Below are positions 39,610 to 52,091 of a stretch of 64,000 nt of DNA, piece by piece. The notes beneath the pieces were generated by a model, which was not told the DNA's origin, ran no database searches, and was given only the letters and a program-made list of their open reading frames with translations. The position numbers and the translations under genes are program-made. The DNA comes from Doryteuthis pealeii (Eukaryota; Mollusca; Cephalopoda; Myopsida; Loliginidae): assembly GCA_023376005.1 (NCBI GenBank), contig CM042145.1, positions 13,491,073 through 13,555,072 of the forward strand, in the 5' to 3' direction. Numbering within the stretch: the stretch's first letter is position 1; each line of letters starts with the position of its first letter.

Positions 39610-40717
39610 AATAAAAATTTAAAAAATATTAAAAAGGAAAAAAAAAAAAAAAAAAAAAAAACAAAAAACAAACATTGACAGAAATGAAAAATGAATAAAA
39701 GATGTATAATCCAAAAAACAGAAAAACAACCGAGAAAAAAAACAAACAAAAAAACCAAACCAAAAAACAAACCAAACAAATGACATCCCTCAAAAACTGC
39801 TGTCAAAAGTGTGTGTGAATGATCATCTGTGTTTTTTTTTTTTTTTTTTTTTTCTCCCCCTTCCTTTCCCCCCTCTCTCCTACCTTCTTCCTTTCTCTGC
39901 CTCTGACTACCACACTGTCATCGTTGTCTTGTCCGTCTCCATGGTTAAGGAACGTTGGCGCTGGTGGCTCTGGTTTTTGAGGTCATTCTAGCCAAAGCTA
40001 AATCTAGCGCCATTTGCCACTGTCCTTTCTTTTCTTTTTTTCAGTCTGGGACTGCTTGGATGTCGTCGTCGTTGTCATCATCTGCCGACTCCCCATCAAG
40101 GATGCTTCAAAAACTTCCATCATTATTATAGCCCCCCCCCCTCCTCTGCCCAAGGCACTAATTAAATATTACAATCTCCATATTTTTCTTATTTTTTTTT
40201 TTTAATTACTCTGTACTCATGGGATGGAGGGGGGAACAACCAGTTCTAAGAAAGGTTAGTCTTAATGGTTAGAGTTTATACCAACAAAAATAATAATAAT
40301 AATAAAAACCCTAACCCTAACCCTTGCCTAGTCTAAATCTGAATGAAAATAAAAACTTGACAAGATCATCTATTTGAATATACACAATTCATTCTTTTAA
40401 GCTAGTATTTTAACATGTTTAGTGTGTACTTTTTTCCCATTTTTGTTTTGCTTATTTTTGTTGTTTGTCCTAAGCAAGACAAAAAAAAAACCTGCTGATG
40501 AGAGCAAGTTTGTTTTATAACCAATAAAAGATTAAACTATTCCATAAGAGAATCGACCTTTAAAAAAAAAAAAAAAAAAAAAATTGTCTCAAGTTTGTGC
40601 AGAGCCCCCATCAACCTGTGAAAATGCATCATTTGTAAATAAGCTTGTTTTTTCATGCCAGATTTTCTAGTTTGGAAAAAAAAAACAACAAACAAACAAA
40701 AAAAAATCCTCCCTACT

Positions 40718-40754
<37 letters not shown>

Positions 40755-43350
40755 AAAAAGAAAAATAACTGCCTTTTCTACAATAGGGTCCATTCCATTT
40801 ATGACTCATTACCTCCCCAATTTTTTTGTTTGTCACCAAAATTACTTATTGAACCCCCCCTCCTCCTCTCCCTGCACAGTTTCACTCTTACTTGTACTTA
40901 TTTTTTATTACAGATTATTATTATTATTATTATTCTCCTTTGTCTAATTTGCTAGCCTCACTTGGTTGAGCTCCTTACCCAAGTGTGCACCTTACTGGGG
41001 AAAATGTCCATTTACTTCTGCTTAGTCTCCTTTCTTCCTTCCTCAGTGTTTTTCTTGCCTGGCATTTATGTCAATCACAGCATCTCACTAGGATGAAATT
41101 GTCATAATGGCTAGTCGTCCCATCAGCTGGTTGTATGACATTGTCAAAAAAATTGAAGATGCCTTTTAGGATTTACAAGACAAAAAAACATGACCCTCTT
41201 TCTCTCTCTCCCTCCTTCCTCCTCCCCCCACACTTTACAACACATACACAAAGTAGCTAAGGTATTGACAAACCATTGTTTATTTTATTGAACTCTGTAA
41301 TAATTAACCCTTTAGTTTATTGCTTTGTTAGTCATGTGTGAGTTTTTGTTTTTGTTTTCTTATGAGAGTTGAAATTTGCATTATTAAGCAAAGAATTGCT
41401 TAGACCAAAACTTCTGCAATACTTTCATCGGCTGTAAATAGGGGGGTGGGGTAGCATTTGAATATTTTTATTGTCAATTGGAATATTCAACAAAAATGGT
41501 ATAAAAGAAAATGGCTTTATAAGTTTCATGTGTTGTTTTTTCTTCCCTTTCTTTTAAATAAACGTTGAGGTGGGGTGGGGGGTACAAAAAAATATAAAAC
41601 AGAACCATCCAAATTTTTTTTTTTTTTTTTTCCGCCTAACTCTATTCACTATTTCTTCTGAAAACCAAATATTTCCAATGTAATCATTGGAAATATTAGC
41701 TATATATATATATATATATATATATATTGATGACAAAATTTTTAATAACTCTACATCTCATCCTAAGTTGTTAGCTCCTTTGTTTATCTTTATTTTATTT
41801 TATTTTAATTCACTAGTGTTGTTGTTTTTGTTTTTTTTAAATTGTACTTCACTCTTTATAATTCACCTCGTTTTCATTCATTGATGTGATTTAACCCACC
41901 CTCATCTCCACAAGTAGATTTTTCCATTCAGCCAGTGTAGAGGGGGAAACAAACTTTCTTCTGGTTATTTATTTTCTAGCATTTTTCCTTCCTCTACTTT
42001 TAAAATGTTGAAATGTGGGGAGCAACAGCTCTCCACTCTTCTACTCATTAAACCACATTCTAATTCTTTACTAGGCTTAGTTGTGGTACAAGGCTAGAAG
42101 TATGGGGGCGGGGGCACACTGTGCGAATTGCACTCACTAGTAATGGTCAGTTTGCATTGCTTGATATCCATTACACCATGCAACACTCTCCTTTAATTCT
42201 TCTCTTTTAAACTTTTCAGTGCAGCAATAGATTTGGTATTGGATGTATCTCTAACTTTCCATCCACCTCATGGTATATTAGTTGGGTGGGTTGTATTTCA
42301 AGGCACAAAATTTGTTTCATTTTCCCTTAAAATTCACCCAAAAAAACATCTTCATTGAAATTGATAGAGAAAAAAAAATTTTTTTTTTTTTTTTTTTTTT
42401 TAAATTGACATGATTGCTTATTCAAATTATTTGGAACAGAACATTCCCCCACCCCCATTTTTTTTATTTTTGTCTTTCATTTTATTTTTGGGTGATAAGA
42501 TGGTTAGACATTGCATTAGCTATGTCCCCCCTTCCTCCCTATGTCTTCAGCAATTAACTGCCATTATGCAACACCAGAACAATTCTTTAGGGATTCTTTC
42601 ATCATCTCTTCATAATTTTTCACCTTTTCTAAGTGACCCTTACAGTTCGTTCTTCAAAATTGCCCAAGAGATCAGCCAATTTTTTTTTGCAAAGAAATTC
42701 CATGACATAAAAGTAGCCAAAAAAAAAAGAAAAAGTTTTACCAGATCAAAAAGGCCTTTTCGTAATTTTTTAAAACCTTAGTTATAACAAAATTTATCTT
42801 TTTCTACACTGTTCTAAATCTTAGATTACAACTGTTATTTTTCTAAATAATATTAGAACATAAACCTTTCCAACCCCTACTGCATATGTCATTTTTTAAT
42901 TAGTGTTTGAAGGACTTCTTCTTTCTGCTACATTCCTGTTCAGGTTTCTTTTGCTGCTATCTTACGCTTTCCCCAAATATTTGTGTCATTTCTTTCTTTC
43001 TCATTATCTTTATTTCTTAATGGTCAGTGCTGTAAACCTGTCATTCTTGCTCACCTCCCCAATTTTTAACAGATGCGAGGGTGAAGAAAGTGTTTTATGG
43101 AGGACTCTCTCTCACAATGTGCATAACTTGCAACTGATATTCCAGTTTGAATTTGTGAGTGAAAATATTATACTGACCATCAGAACTTTTTTTTTTTTTT
43201 TTATATACCTATTCACCCAAAGAATTAATATCTTTTCTATTCTTGGGGCTACTAAGACAATCTAAACAAATGTGATGACTGTTTTAAATGAGTGAATGTA
43301 ATTTATCTGTGGTAAATATGGGAGCCAGGGTTGAGATCACACTGAAGAAT

Positions 43351-43382
<32 letters not shown>

Positions 43383-46300
43383 TTAAGATCTCAAAATAAA
43401 ACCTCCAAATTATTTTAGTCTGCATTATCCCCTCCACACACACACACTTTAATTTATATTTTTTAGGGTAATATATAGTTTCAGCACTTTAAAAGTTTGT
43501 TTTAAACATCTGCTGATTGGGTAATATGAAGCTTCAATATGATATACTTCAATGTGTTTGTAAAGAAAAAAATTCTTTAGGTACACAGAATGGTTAAAAT
43601 AATAGGATTTTTTTTCTTCTTTTCTCTTAATAAATTATTTAGATGACTCGTTATTTATTTATAAAATGAAAAAGTCCCAGTTGCACATGGTTTTGCTATC
43701 TTTATTTTGCTCTTCTGGTTTGGTAGGTGTATTTACAATGAGAAGGTAAATAGCCTTTATATAGAAATATTCATCTTGTGCATATCAGTAAAAACTTTTT
43801 GAAGGTAACTTGTGGGGTTCCTCTACATTTATGCTTCTCTATTTTTGTGACCCTTATCCAATTGAGGGGAGCCTCAGTATTGAAGACTTTGGTTAGTTCA
43901 TCAAAAAACCCTTTGCCTTGAAATCCCCCCCCCCCATCTCCACACCACTAATCTTCCTTGACTTTCAGCATATTCCTAGAGAAAGTAATGATAGCACTTC
44001 TCATTTTAAAAAGACCAAACCATATGTAGGAAATTAATACCACCACTCCTTAGATGAGGAATTATCTAACAATGGGAATCCTGCTAAAATTACTGGGGAG
44101 CTTAAATAAGTATAGCCTTTATTTTAGAATTCATGTGATTTTTTTTTTTTTTTTTCCATATTAGATTTAGAAATGGAGATGATTTTCCAACCAACCTAAT
44201 ATGAACAGAAAATTGAATTAAGCATTTCTAAGATTGTTGAATATGCTAAGTAGATAATTGATGAGTATCTGTTTTATTTTTGGATTGTCTGAATGTGAAG
44301 TGAAATTTTAAAATGAAAACCAATGTGACTTTCTTGGTTTCTTAGAGATTTTTTTTTTATTTACTTTCCACCAATGTCTCTCTATGTTCTCTTCCTTTTT
44401 TGTGTCTTTGGCTTGCTTCTCTGAAAGATGTTCATTTTTACTCACCTTTTTTTTTGTTGCTCTCCACTCCCCCCCCCCCCCCTAAAAGCAGCCAACAATC
44501 ATTAATAACACCTGATCAACAAGAAATCCATTTCATCTCAGGACTCAAACCCAAAAATATTTTCCTTTCTACTTGTCTTCATAAAAATAATTTTGATTTT
44601 GTAAAGACAGTTTTGTGATTTTACAAGCATGTTTAAAGCATTGCGGTGTGCTGCAAGATTGCTTTTGTATATCCTGCCTGAATGTCATCATCAGAAAAAG
44701 TGAGGATGAAAAAAAAAACTTGTTTTCATAATTGTTGACATCAATTTGTCCCCCCACTCCCACAATGTCATCTCATTTATTTGAATGTTTAAAAAAAATC
44801 CTTTTTTTCTCTCAAATCCGGCCAATACAATAAGGTTGACGATTCAAACATTTCTCGCTATTGTTTTGTTTTTCTTTTCACCTTTTTTAATTCTTTGCCA
44901 TAAAAGTCCCCCCCCAAATTCTGTGGCTATACGATCTTCTCTTTCTCTAGAACAACAACATTGCATTATATTGATTTCTCACCTGAAAAATTCAAGGATT
45001 ACAATTTTCCAACCTTTTCTCCAACAAAACAAAACATATCACTTTTGAAATTCATTGGCCTGAAGGAAATTCTTGTAGGAGGCAAGACAATCTATTTTTG
45101 TTTCTTAAATTTCTGATTTGGGGTCATTAGTAAATAACTTCATTTTCATAATCTTTTTAGATATAAACTTAAAACTCCTACCAAAAAAGCATTTGATGGG
45201 GTGGGGGAGATTTAAATTCTTGAAAAAAAAAATATTACGGCAGGAAACAAAAAAGAATGGAGCATCAGAGCTTTTGTTTCAATTGGTAAACAAAGTGTAA
45301 GATTCCTAAATGTAAGAGCAGCCACTTTGCTTCCTAGACTTGATTCAGTTTTATGATAGGAAGAAAAAAAAGATGAGGGCAAACAGTGATGAAAGAGAGA
45401 TGAACGTAACAAGACAAAAAGGTTCTAAACAAAAAAAGAGTAAAGAATGGGATTTGCCTTTATTAATCTGAATCTACCGACAAACCTCTTCACAAAAATA
45501 GATTTATTTTGTTATCTTGTAACGAGACTTGGGAATCTAATTTCTCTAGAAAAAGAGAGAAATAGTCTGGAGTCATCATTCAGAGATTAAAGTACAAGTT
45601 GTACTACATTAAAGTGCTGGTCCCAAGTGAGAGATTGACACATGCAGCTAGGGAGCAATGTAGGGAAGAGGGGGGCACAGTTTTAATGTCATCTATACAG
45701 TAGTGCTAAAGCAGTGAAATCCTTTGGTCTTTTCTGATAGAAATTTCCAAAATACAAAGGGGGATAATTTTTGAGGTACAGATCAATTTTATTTTATTTT
45801 CCTCTGATATTAACAATTCAATGATAGAGGGGAAGTTAGTTGCCTGGAGAGTTGAATTACAAAGTCTTCAACTAATTCTTTTTCCAAATGGAATTATTTG
45901 TTATAGTGTTAATCGATAAAATCTTCCTGCTTGGCACTATACAATTGGAACTGTAAGCTAAATGGTGAACAATAGTATTTCATTTGAAAGAAGTGTCGAG
46001 TTGAGATTCCTGTGAAGAGGTTGCAACATTGGCAGAATTAGATGATGGCCACAAGGTCCAAAAAAAAAAAAAAAAAAAACTTTAGGAGAGAAAGGAATAA
46101 ACATGGAAAATATTCTCCCATTTCTTCCTCTGCCAGGCAGAGAGACATGAATGAAACAAGATACAAAATGAAAAACTCAATAAAAATCCAAACTATTTTT
46201 TCTTATTCGCTTTTCTTTTTCTCTCTTTCATTCAGTTATATTGATTCATTCAATCCGGTTTTTCTTTTTTAAATCTTTCCACAAAGAAAGATTTCACAAG

Positions 46301-47363
46301 ATTTTCATCACAGAAGAGAAGTGACCCACTCTGACAGCAAAATGGAAATGGTCCACTGTTGCTTTTGCATTGCTATGAAAATTATTTTGAAGAATTCCCA
46401 ATGGTGGGAAGAAGGAGCAGTACAAGTTTTATTTCCTATCCAAGCTGATAAAAAATAAATAAATAAATAAAATTATAATCAAATTTTAATCTTTTATCTT
46501 TCATCAACAGTTGCTTCTTTCACTCCTTGGCACCATTCAGAACAAAATGCTTTAACCAGTTGGCTGAAGGAATTGTCAAATGTGAAAAGGCTTCTTTTTT
46601 TTTTTTAAGAGTCTGTGACGAGTTCTGAGAGGATATGGGATAGGGGAGGTCCTAAGAAAGTGTGCACTTGAGTATTTAAAAAAAAAAAAAAAAAATTGTC
46701 CCCAAAAGTGGCATTTTTCAGAATTCAAGGCAGGCGGCAGTAATGATATTTTTTTTTTTTTATTTCTCTTGGTTGACTTCCTTGCATAAAAACTGAAGGA
46801 AAATTGTTTTTGCAGAATCAGACTTTATCTCTTGCCTGACGAGTAGTTTTTTATTTTTATTTTTTTTTTATTATACTGAATCTGTAACCAATGTTTACCA
46901 AATGAGTGTTGATAGTCACTTTATGGTTTTCAGCTTTGGTTGCTAAATAAATAAGCACACAACATAAATGATGCTTTAACTGTGGTTATCCAACAGTTTT
47001 GTGACCCTGGCTGGTGTTAATATTTCACCCAATTTGATAAATTCTCCCTGGAAACAAATTGCAAACAATTTTAGTTGAGGGGCTCAAAATATTTATAAAA
47101 GAAAAGAAAGAAAATAATACTTATAATATTTTTTTGCTTTTACATTTTTTTTTTCCTCTCATTTCAACCACAAAATTTTTTTCACACAAAATTGTGAAAA
47201 TAATAAAATTAGCTTCTTGGAGTTGTTAACATTGATGACATGTGAAATAGTCACCTGTTATGTGAATGTTTGATTTGCTTAAATGTTTTAAAGTTCATTC
47301 AGTTCTTTCCTTTTTTTTTCTTCTTTTTCTTTTCTTTTCTCGTCCTCTCTCAGGAGCAGAACA
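39610..47363. other. Convergent 3' UTR and intergenic region
   Basis: Lies between the CK1 stop (+) and the USP stop (-). No conserved coding sequence was recognised. The plus strand carries many T runs and poly(C) runs (for example about 40131, 40854, 43926 and a 14-C run near 44469), A runs such as 40720-40752, and a (TA)n tract at 41699-41727. A long CK1 3' UTR is plausible. Many AATAAA sites on both strands prevent a call of either gene end. Confidence 0.7.
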
Positions 47364-47720
47364 TTAATAAATTCTCTCATAGAAAAGGAGGTAGGCTTGT
47401 GCATTCTTAACTGCAGTTTCTGAAACTTCGCGGACATGACTGTCACTGATGTGGTACCATTTGCCTGATGGTACCAAACTGTCCATATCAACTTCGGATT
47501 CCACTTTCTCATTGTTGCTACCCGATAGCAGCAATGCACGGTACCTAAGAATATATTCCTTGGGGTTGAGTTGATTTTCAGAAAGGAAATTGTTAGGTTT
47601 ATTGATGTTGTTTTTGCACACCTTCACATAGGCAGTGTAATGGCCTCCTGATAATCGACCATTATGTTCAACAATACCATACAAAGAATACAACACATTC
47701 TTCTGGCCTTTGTTCACAGA
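47364..47720 (-). CDS. USP16/USP45: USP16/45-type deubiquitinase, last coding exon (catalytic His box)
   Basis: Cysteine protease that removes ubiquitin; USP16 acts on histone H2A, USP45 on ERCC1. After a ttttcag acceptor the exon reads SVNKGQKNVLYSLYGIVEHN, GRLSGGHYTAYVKV, SGKWYHISDSHVREV, NAQAYLLFYERIY and stop. GGHYTAYV supplies the catalytic His, and WYHISDSHV the third catalytic-triad region and the ubiquitin-binding edge. The segment between these boxes has a low-complexity linker (VCKNNINKPNNF) longer than in the human proteins. LLFYERIY matches the C-terminal end of USP16 and USP45, so the protein ends normally. 357 nt, starting in phase 0. Confidence 0.94.
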   Translation of the reverse strand, partial: SVNKGQKNVLYSLYGIVEHNGRLSGGHYTAYVKVCKNNINKPNNFLSENQLNPKEYILRYRALLLSGSNNEKVESEVDMDSLVPSGKWYHISDSHVREVSETAVKNAQAYLLFYERIY

Positions 47721-47849
47721 CTGAAAAATAGAAAAGAAAATTTTATTATTTTAAAACTCAACTGTTGGAAGAAGGGGAAAAAAAAGAAGGAACCCCCCCC
47801 CCAATCATTTGTTTCTTATGAAATTTTGTCCCAAAGGTCTTGTGTGAGT

Positions 47850-47851
47850 GA

Positions 47852-47902
<51 letters not shown>
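47850..47902. repeat. (GT)n-(TA)n microsatellite
   Basis: A short GT run then about 40 bases of TA, directly abutting the 3' end of a SINE B copy. Confidence 0.95.
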
Positions 47903-47904
<2 letters not shown>

Positions 47905-48190
47905 AACCCCTGCGCATCAGCAGGATATGACACAGGGTCAATTTCTTAAGCGGATTCTAACAGGTTTGAATTCAGAGTTTTCCTTCTCCTAGACTGGTTG
48001 CCTAACCAAGGTTAAAGAGCCCAGTCTGCCCTACTATGTATCCATAGCTGGAGGGAGAGTAGGATTCATACCTTTCCCAACGGTATTAGCGCTAAGTGAA
48101 ATGCAATTACCACGTCCAGGATTTGAACTCAGGGCGACGAGTCCATTTCTCATGACTTTAACCATTACACCAGGCGCTTGTGTGGAGGGG
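47903..48190 (-). mobile_element. tRNA-headed SINE, family B copy 3
   Basis: Minus-strand copy. The plus strand reads 'caacccctgcgcatcagcag', 'aaggttaaagagcccagtct', 'ccatagctggagggagagta', 'gtccaggatttgaactc' and 'ttaaccattacaccag'. The last two are the complements of the B and A boxes. It is well preserved. Confidence 0.87.
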
Positions 48191-48235
48191 TTGGTGTGTA
48201 TATATATATATATATATACATACACACACACACAC
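48191..48235. repeat. Mirrored (GT)n-(TA)n-(CA)n microsatellite
   Basis: GT, TA and CA runs form a palindromic spacer between two SINE B copies. 'aggggttggtgtgt' on its left and 'acacaccaacccct' on its right extend the symmetry into the SINE ends. Confidence 0.9.
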
Positions 48236-48500
48236 CAACCCCTCCGCACAAGCAGGATGCGACACAAAGTTAATTTCTTATGCAGAGTTTAACAGGTTTT
48301 TCTTCTAGGCTGGTTACCTAGCCAAGGTTAAGAGCGCAGTCTGCTCTGCTAGTTACCCATAGCTGGTGGGAGAGTAGTTGGATGCATATCTTTCCCAAGG
48401 CTACTAGTGCTATGTGAAATGCAAACAGCTTGTCCAGGATTTAAACTCTGGTCAACAAGTCCATTTCCTATGACTCTAACCCTTACATCACATACCTCCA
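48236..48500 (-). mobile_element. tRNA-headed SINE, family B copy 4
   Basis: Same order as copy 3 ('caacccctccgcacaagcag', 'ccaaggttaagagcgcagtc', 'ccatagctggtgggagagta', 'tgtccaggatttaaactc'), more diverged in the head. Confidence 0.82.
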
Positions 48501-49612
48501 ACTCTTGTATAAGTTTTGATTAGCAATGGACGAAGCTTCAGTTGGATTTGTTTGAGATAAAGAAATCAGATCACCTGATAATTGGTATTTGAGAAAATAA
48601 TCTAAACAATTGAATCAATTCAAATAAAATACCTACTTTAGCAAAAAAGCTTCCGCCTTCAGTTAAAATCTGTTCCAAAGTTAATTAAACTCTTCTACTG
48701 TTGATAGTTACTACAATATTTTGGCTAATCCATTCTACAGTCTTCTTTATGTGTACTAGCAAATATATGCACCCTCCGGATGCAAGTATTTAAGTTTTAA
48801 TATAATAAAATAGCATGTTAAATTAGAAAGGCTAATGAAACTGAATAATAATTCAGATAAAAATATTTGGAACAGAGGGGATATGATTGAAAAATAGAAC
48901 AACTTTGAAACTAACTCTTCCATCATTTTCCCTTACTCCCGTCTTTCATTGGTAAATTTTCCTAATTTAACTATTTAGTTAAAATAGGAAGTAAAGAAAA
49001 ATATTATTTCTTGTTAATGGACTTTTTTAAAGATTTATCCCCGAGATTTTTGCCCATATTCATTAATATAAAACCAAACAATTAGAAATCAATAATATTA
49101 AGCATATATTTATTAAAATCAAATTTTTAAGATCAATATGCAAATTAGCCTTCCCATTCACACTGTAAACTTCTATTTTGTTGTATATATAAATACAATT
49201 GCATGTTATTAGTATGTAGATATGGTCAACAATCTTAATGATGTAAAACAATTTTATTAATTGAGGTTTAAATAAAAATAAAATCATGGAGAATGTGATG
49301 TAAATAAGTAAGGAAATTATGACTTGAATAGTAATATAGTTTCGGTTACAGACAGAAAAACACACAATCTCCATTATAATAAGATAATCTATAAAGAAAT
49401 AGAATGATCTCTCACAAATAATTCAAATTCATACACAGGAGAGTGATCCACCAACTCCTTCCCTTACTAAGCAAAGAAAAGCACACTAATCCGAAATCCA
49501 TACGGATCTGACTTCTATAATAAAATAATAAAACACAATTTTTTAGGATTACATTTCAATAACAATAAAAAGGAAATACAACAAAGAAAAATGTTTTAGA
49601 AAGACGTCTTAC

Positions 49613-49699
49613 CTGACTCAAGGCGCTACAGAAAGGGGCAATGTCCAAAACAAAAGGAAAATCCACATGACGATTGACTTTTCGTGAACTGAAACCAAT
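49613..49699 (-). CDS. USP16/USP45: USP16/45-type deubiquitinase, core exon
   Basis: Acceptor ccattag, then [20 protein letters not shown] and APFCSALSQ, donor gtaaga. This corresponds to the USP16 segment around RKVNKHIKFP and LDLAPFC, the strand region after the LHLKRF motif. 87 nt, phase 0 at both ends. It joins RFEQ of the previous exon and SVNK of the next without a gap. Confidence 0.94.
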
Positions 49700-50282
49700 C
49701 TAATGGAGAGAAGGAGAAGAAGAAAAAAAAGATTAAGTTGTTTTACTGAGAAATTGTTTGATGAAACATTTTAATAAGATTCCCATTGTTAATACCTACC
49801 ATTACAAAAGAGAATATAAACAATATTGTTACAATTTATGGAGTCATAAATTGTTAGCAGACCCTGTAGCTGAGAATAAGGGCAGAGATCAGGGGAGCCA
49901 GTGGAAATTTACTACTGTCTGTTAATAACCCTTGACTCTTAGAGGCGTGAATCTCACGTGATTTAGTTTAGAATTACATTCAACATGACTTTGGAGCAAA
50001 GCAGATATCTCCCGCGCAGTGAATAAGCAATATGGGCTGATAAAAAAAATAAAAAAAGCTTGATCAAGCGAACAATAAGTCTTGTTAGTTCATTTAATTA
50101 CAATGACCAAAATCAGCCCAGAAGAATTAAGAAGCAGTTAGAAGAATCAACACATAACCAGGGAAATAAAGATCACCATCATCTCTAAAGTAAATCTCTA
50201 ATCTGTCTCTCTCTCTCTCTCTCTCTCTATCATCTGAGAACTCGCACTCCTCGTTTATATACCCGATGTTCAATGTTTTAGT

Positions 50283-50383
50283 GCAGGTTAAAAGGTGTGG
50301 TAAGGGTAACCTGAAGCGGAACATTTTTAGACCTTTTTTTTTTGGTTTTGGGTTACCCTTACTGCACTAAAGTTAACCTGCAT
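50283..50383. repeat. Palindromic repeat with 'ggtaagggtaacc' arms
   Basis: 'gtgcaggttaa' and 'ggtaagggtaacc' on the left are mirrored by 'gggttacccttac' and 'gttaacctgca' on the right, around an A/T-rich centre. Part of it recurs at 30384-30432, so it is a dispersed element, probably a small non-autonomous transposon. Confidence 0.6.
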
Positions 50384-50573
50384 TATATGAGATTATTTGT
50401 GGTTCCTGAAAAGCTTCTTTTTTTTTTTTTTTCTTTCTTTTTAGGAGTCAATACAACTTTATACAAAATCTTCAGCAATGGAATGAATTATTTTGATGAA
50501 CAATTTATTGAGAAGATATTTCTTGTCAGACTCGGGAACCTTCTAGAACTTGGACTCCACGAGTTCAAGAAGG

Positions 50574-50753
50574 TTCCTATCTAATACTAATAATTATGGG
50601 GTTTCAAGTATTCCTATCTAATACTAATAATTATGGGGTTTCAAGTATTCCTATCTAATACTAATAATTATGGGGTTTCAAGTATTCCTATCTAATACTA
50701 ATAATGGGGTTTCAAGTATTCCTATCTAATACTAATAATTATGTGGTTTCAAG
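50574..50753. repeat. Tandem array of a 37-bp unit (5 copies)
   Basis: Unit 'tattcctatctaatacta' followed by 'ataattatggggtttcaag'. Copies two and three are identical; the first lacks its first two bases, the fourth lacks four bases and the fifth has one change. Degenerate copies recur at about 50935-51010. The unit resembles 'catcaagtattcccatcaaa' inside the family C repeats nearby. Confidence 0.93.
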
Positions 50754-51074
50754 TAATTAATACTCCATCCTAATAGTCAAGTATTGTTTGAACACAGTTA
50801 AATGGTTTCAAGTAACTAATGATATGCACAAATAAATAATATTTTCAATAGTTAATTGAAACTATAATTGATCATAATTAGTTACTTGAAACCATTTAAC
50901 TTTGTGCAAGTTTTTTTTAAGCAGTTATATATGAAGTATTCCTATCTAAAACAAATAATTTGTATACATATGTATGGTTTCAAGTATTCCTATCTAATAT
51001 TAATAATTATACGGTTTTAACTAATTATTTCTATTTAGTAAGTAACTATTCTTAATACAAATAATTTACAGTTA

Positions 51075-51262
51075 TATAACATCAAGTATTTCTATAGAAT
51101 ACAAATCATTTGTTAAACAGATCTATTTGACCCATAAATGTAACCCTAACATGTACTAATAATCCAGGTCAGACTGAACCTGAGAATGATGGTAATAAAA
51201 TGGTACTCCACACTCCCCAGAATTAATACCCCTTTTTCTGCAGTGTATTCTAAGTCCCACTG
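51075..51262 (+). repeat. Dispersed repeat family C, partial copy
   Basis: Shares in order 'cagatctatttgaccca', 'aaccctaacatgtacta', 'gtactccacactccccag' and 'tctaagtccca' with the copies at 52780 and 54930. Confidence 0.65.
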
Positions 51263-51295
51263 ACAGAGCAGAAAGACAAAAATGGTAGACAGTAA

Positions 51296-51630
51296 CAGTG
51301 ATGCTGATAGTTTTTGGATTTAGTGAGTCCTGGCATGCATATATTTGCTTTGAATGAGTCCCCGGGAAAATTAATGGGTCCCAACTAAAGTTTCTTAATA
51401 GATTGTAGGGTTTTTATTTATGGTCTGGGAAAACAACTAAAGCCGTATAACCTTGTAACCTATACTATGCAATTCACTTCTAAGAAACTATTGGAATATA
51501 TTTATAGTTAGCTTGAAATGGTGGGGAAAGAAAAAAGGAAAAATACTGGGACGCATGGATAGGATTTTACTGCGTCCTTTTAGATTTTTGTGTGTCAGTG
51601 ATGCAGGATGCATACCTATCAGCATCACTG
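51296..51630. mobile_element. Miniature inverted-repeat element, family E copy 2
   Basis: Terminal repeats 'cagtgatgctgatag' (left) and 'ctatcagcatcactg' (right) are exact complements. The interior matches 13647-13934 in reverse ('gagtccccgggaaaatt', 'gggacgcatgg', 'tgcgtccttttagatttttg'). About 335 bp, no coding frame. The flanking 8-mers do not match, so the target duplication is lost or of another length. Confidence 0.8.
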
Positions 51631-51941
51631 CAATAAAGACAAAGAAGATATTGCTTATTTAAAAGGAAACATGAATTCCAGGTGTTAAAAGAAACATGCA
51701 GATATGAAGAAACAGACAGTTTTGTTTTCAGATAGTTACACTGCATCTTTCAAAGCCTCCATGCTTCCTGTAATCCGCCAACACTATACCTGATGCACAC
51801 ACGCACACACATACATGTATATCATTACTGTACACTATTCATGTTCCTGATATTAGTACATTATTCTATGTACTAGACATGAGACTTTGATGAGTTGTGG
51901 TGCACCTGAGCACTGTACACAATAAATTTCATTTTTATTAC

Positions 51942-52039
51942 CTGTTCAAATCTCTTGAGATGAAGAGTGAGTATGGCAGGCGGTCGGAATATTAGAAATT
52001 GTTTGCTGGCATTGGTGTATACTACCTCTTTATCTGCTG
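51942..52039 (-). CDS. USP16/USP45: USP16/45-type deubiquitinase, core exon with LHLKRF motif
   Basis: After a tttcag acceptor, the phase-1 base of the previous exon plus 'ca' makes Ala, then ADKEVVYTNASKQFLIFR and PPAILTLHLKRFEQ, donor gtaata. YTNAxKQ and PPxLTLHLKRF are hallmarks of the USP fold and match USP16 closely. 98 nt, ending in phase 0. Confidence 0.95.
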
Positions 52040-52091
52040 CTGAAATAAAGTAAAAAAGATTTTTCATTTTATTGAAAAATAAAAGAAGAAT

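Larger units (their letters stand above)
47721..49612 (-). other. USP intron
   Basis: Contains two inverted SINE B copies separated by a mirrored microsatellite (47850-48500). The remainder, 48500-49612, is plain AT-rich sequence in which I see nothing. Confidence 0.85.
49700..51941 (-). other. USP intron
   Basis: Holds a (CT)n tract at 50205-50228, a palindrome at 50283, a fragment at about 50505-50575 that resembles part of Penelope-like locus P2 ('atatttcttgtcaga' and 'gggaacctt'), a 37-bp tandem array, a family C piece and a family E miniature element. Confidence 0.85.

Noticed and set aside
40306..40325. Interstitial telomere-like ccctaaccctaaccc
   Set aside because: Only about two and a half units; chance or trivial.
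41115..41169. Small frame MASRPISWLYDIVKKIEDAF in the CK1 3' region
   Set aside because: A short tidy peptide, but with no conservation known to me and no upstream context; likely chance.
50574..50753. CRISPR-like array
   Set aside because: Head-to-tail tandem units without spacers in an animal genome.
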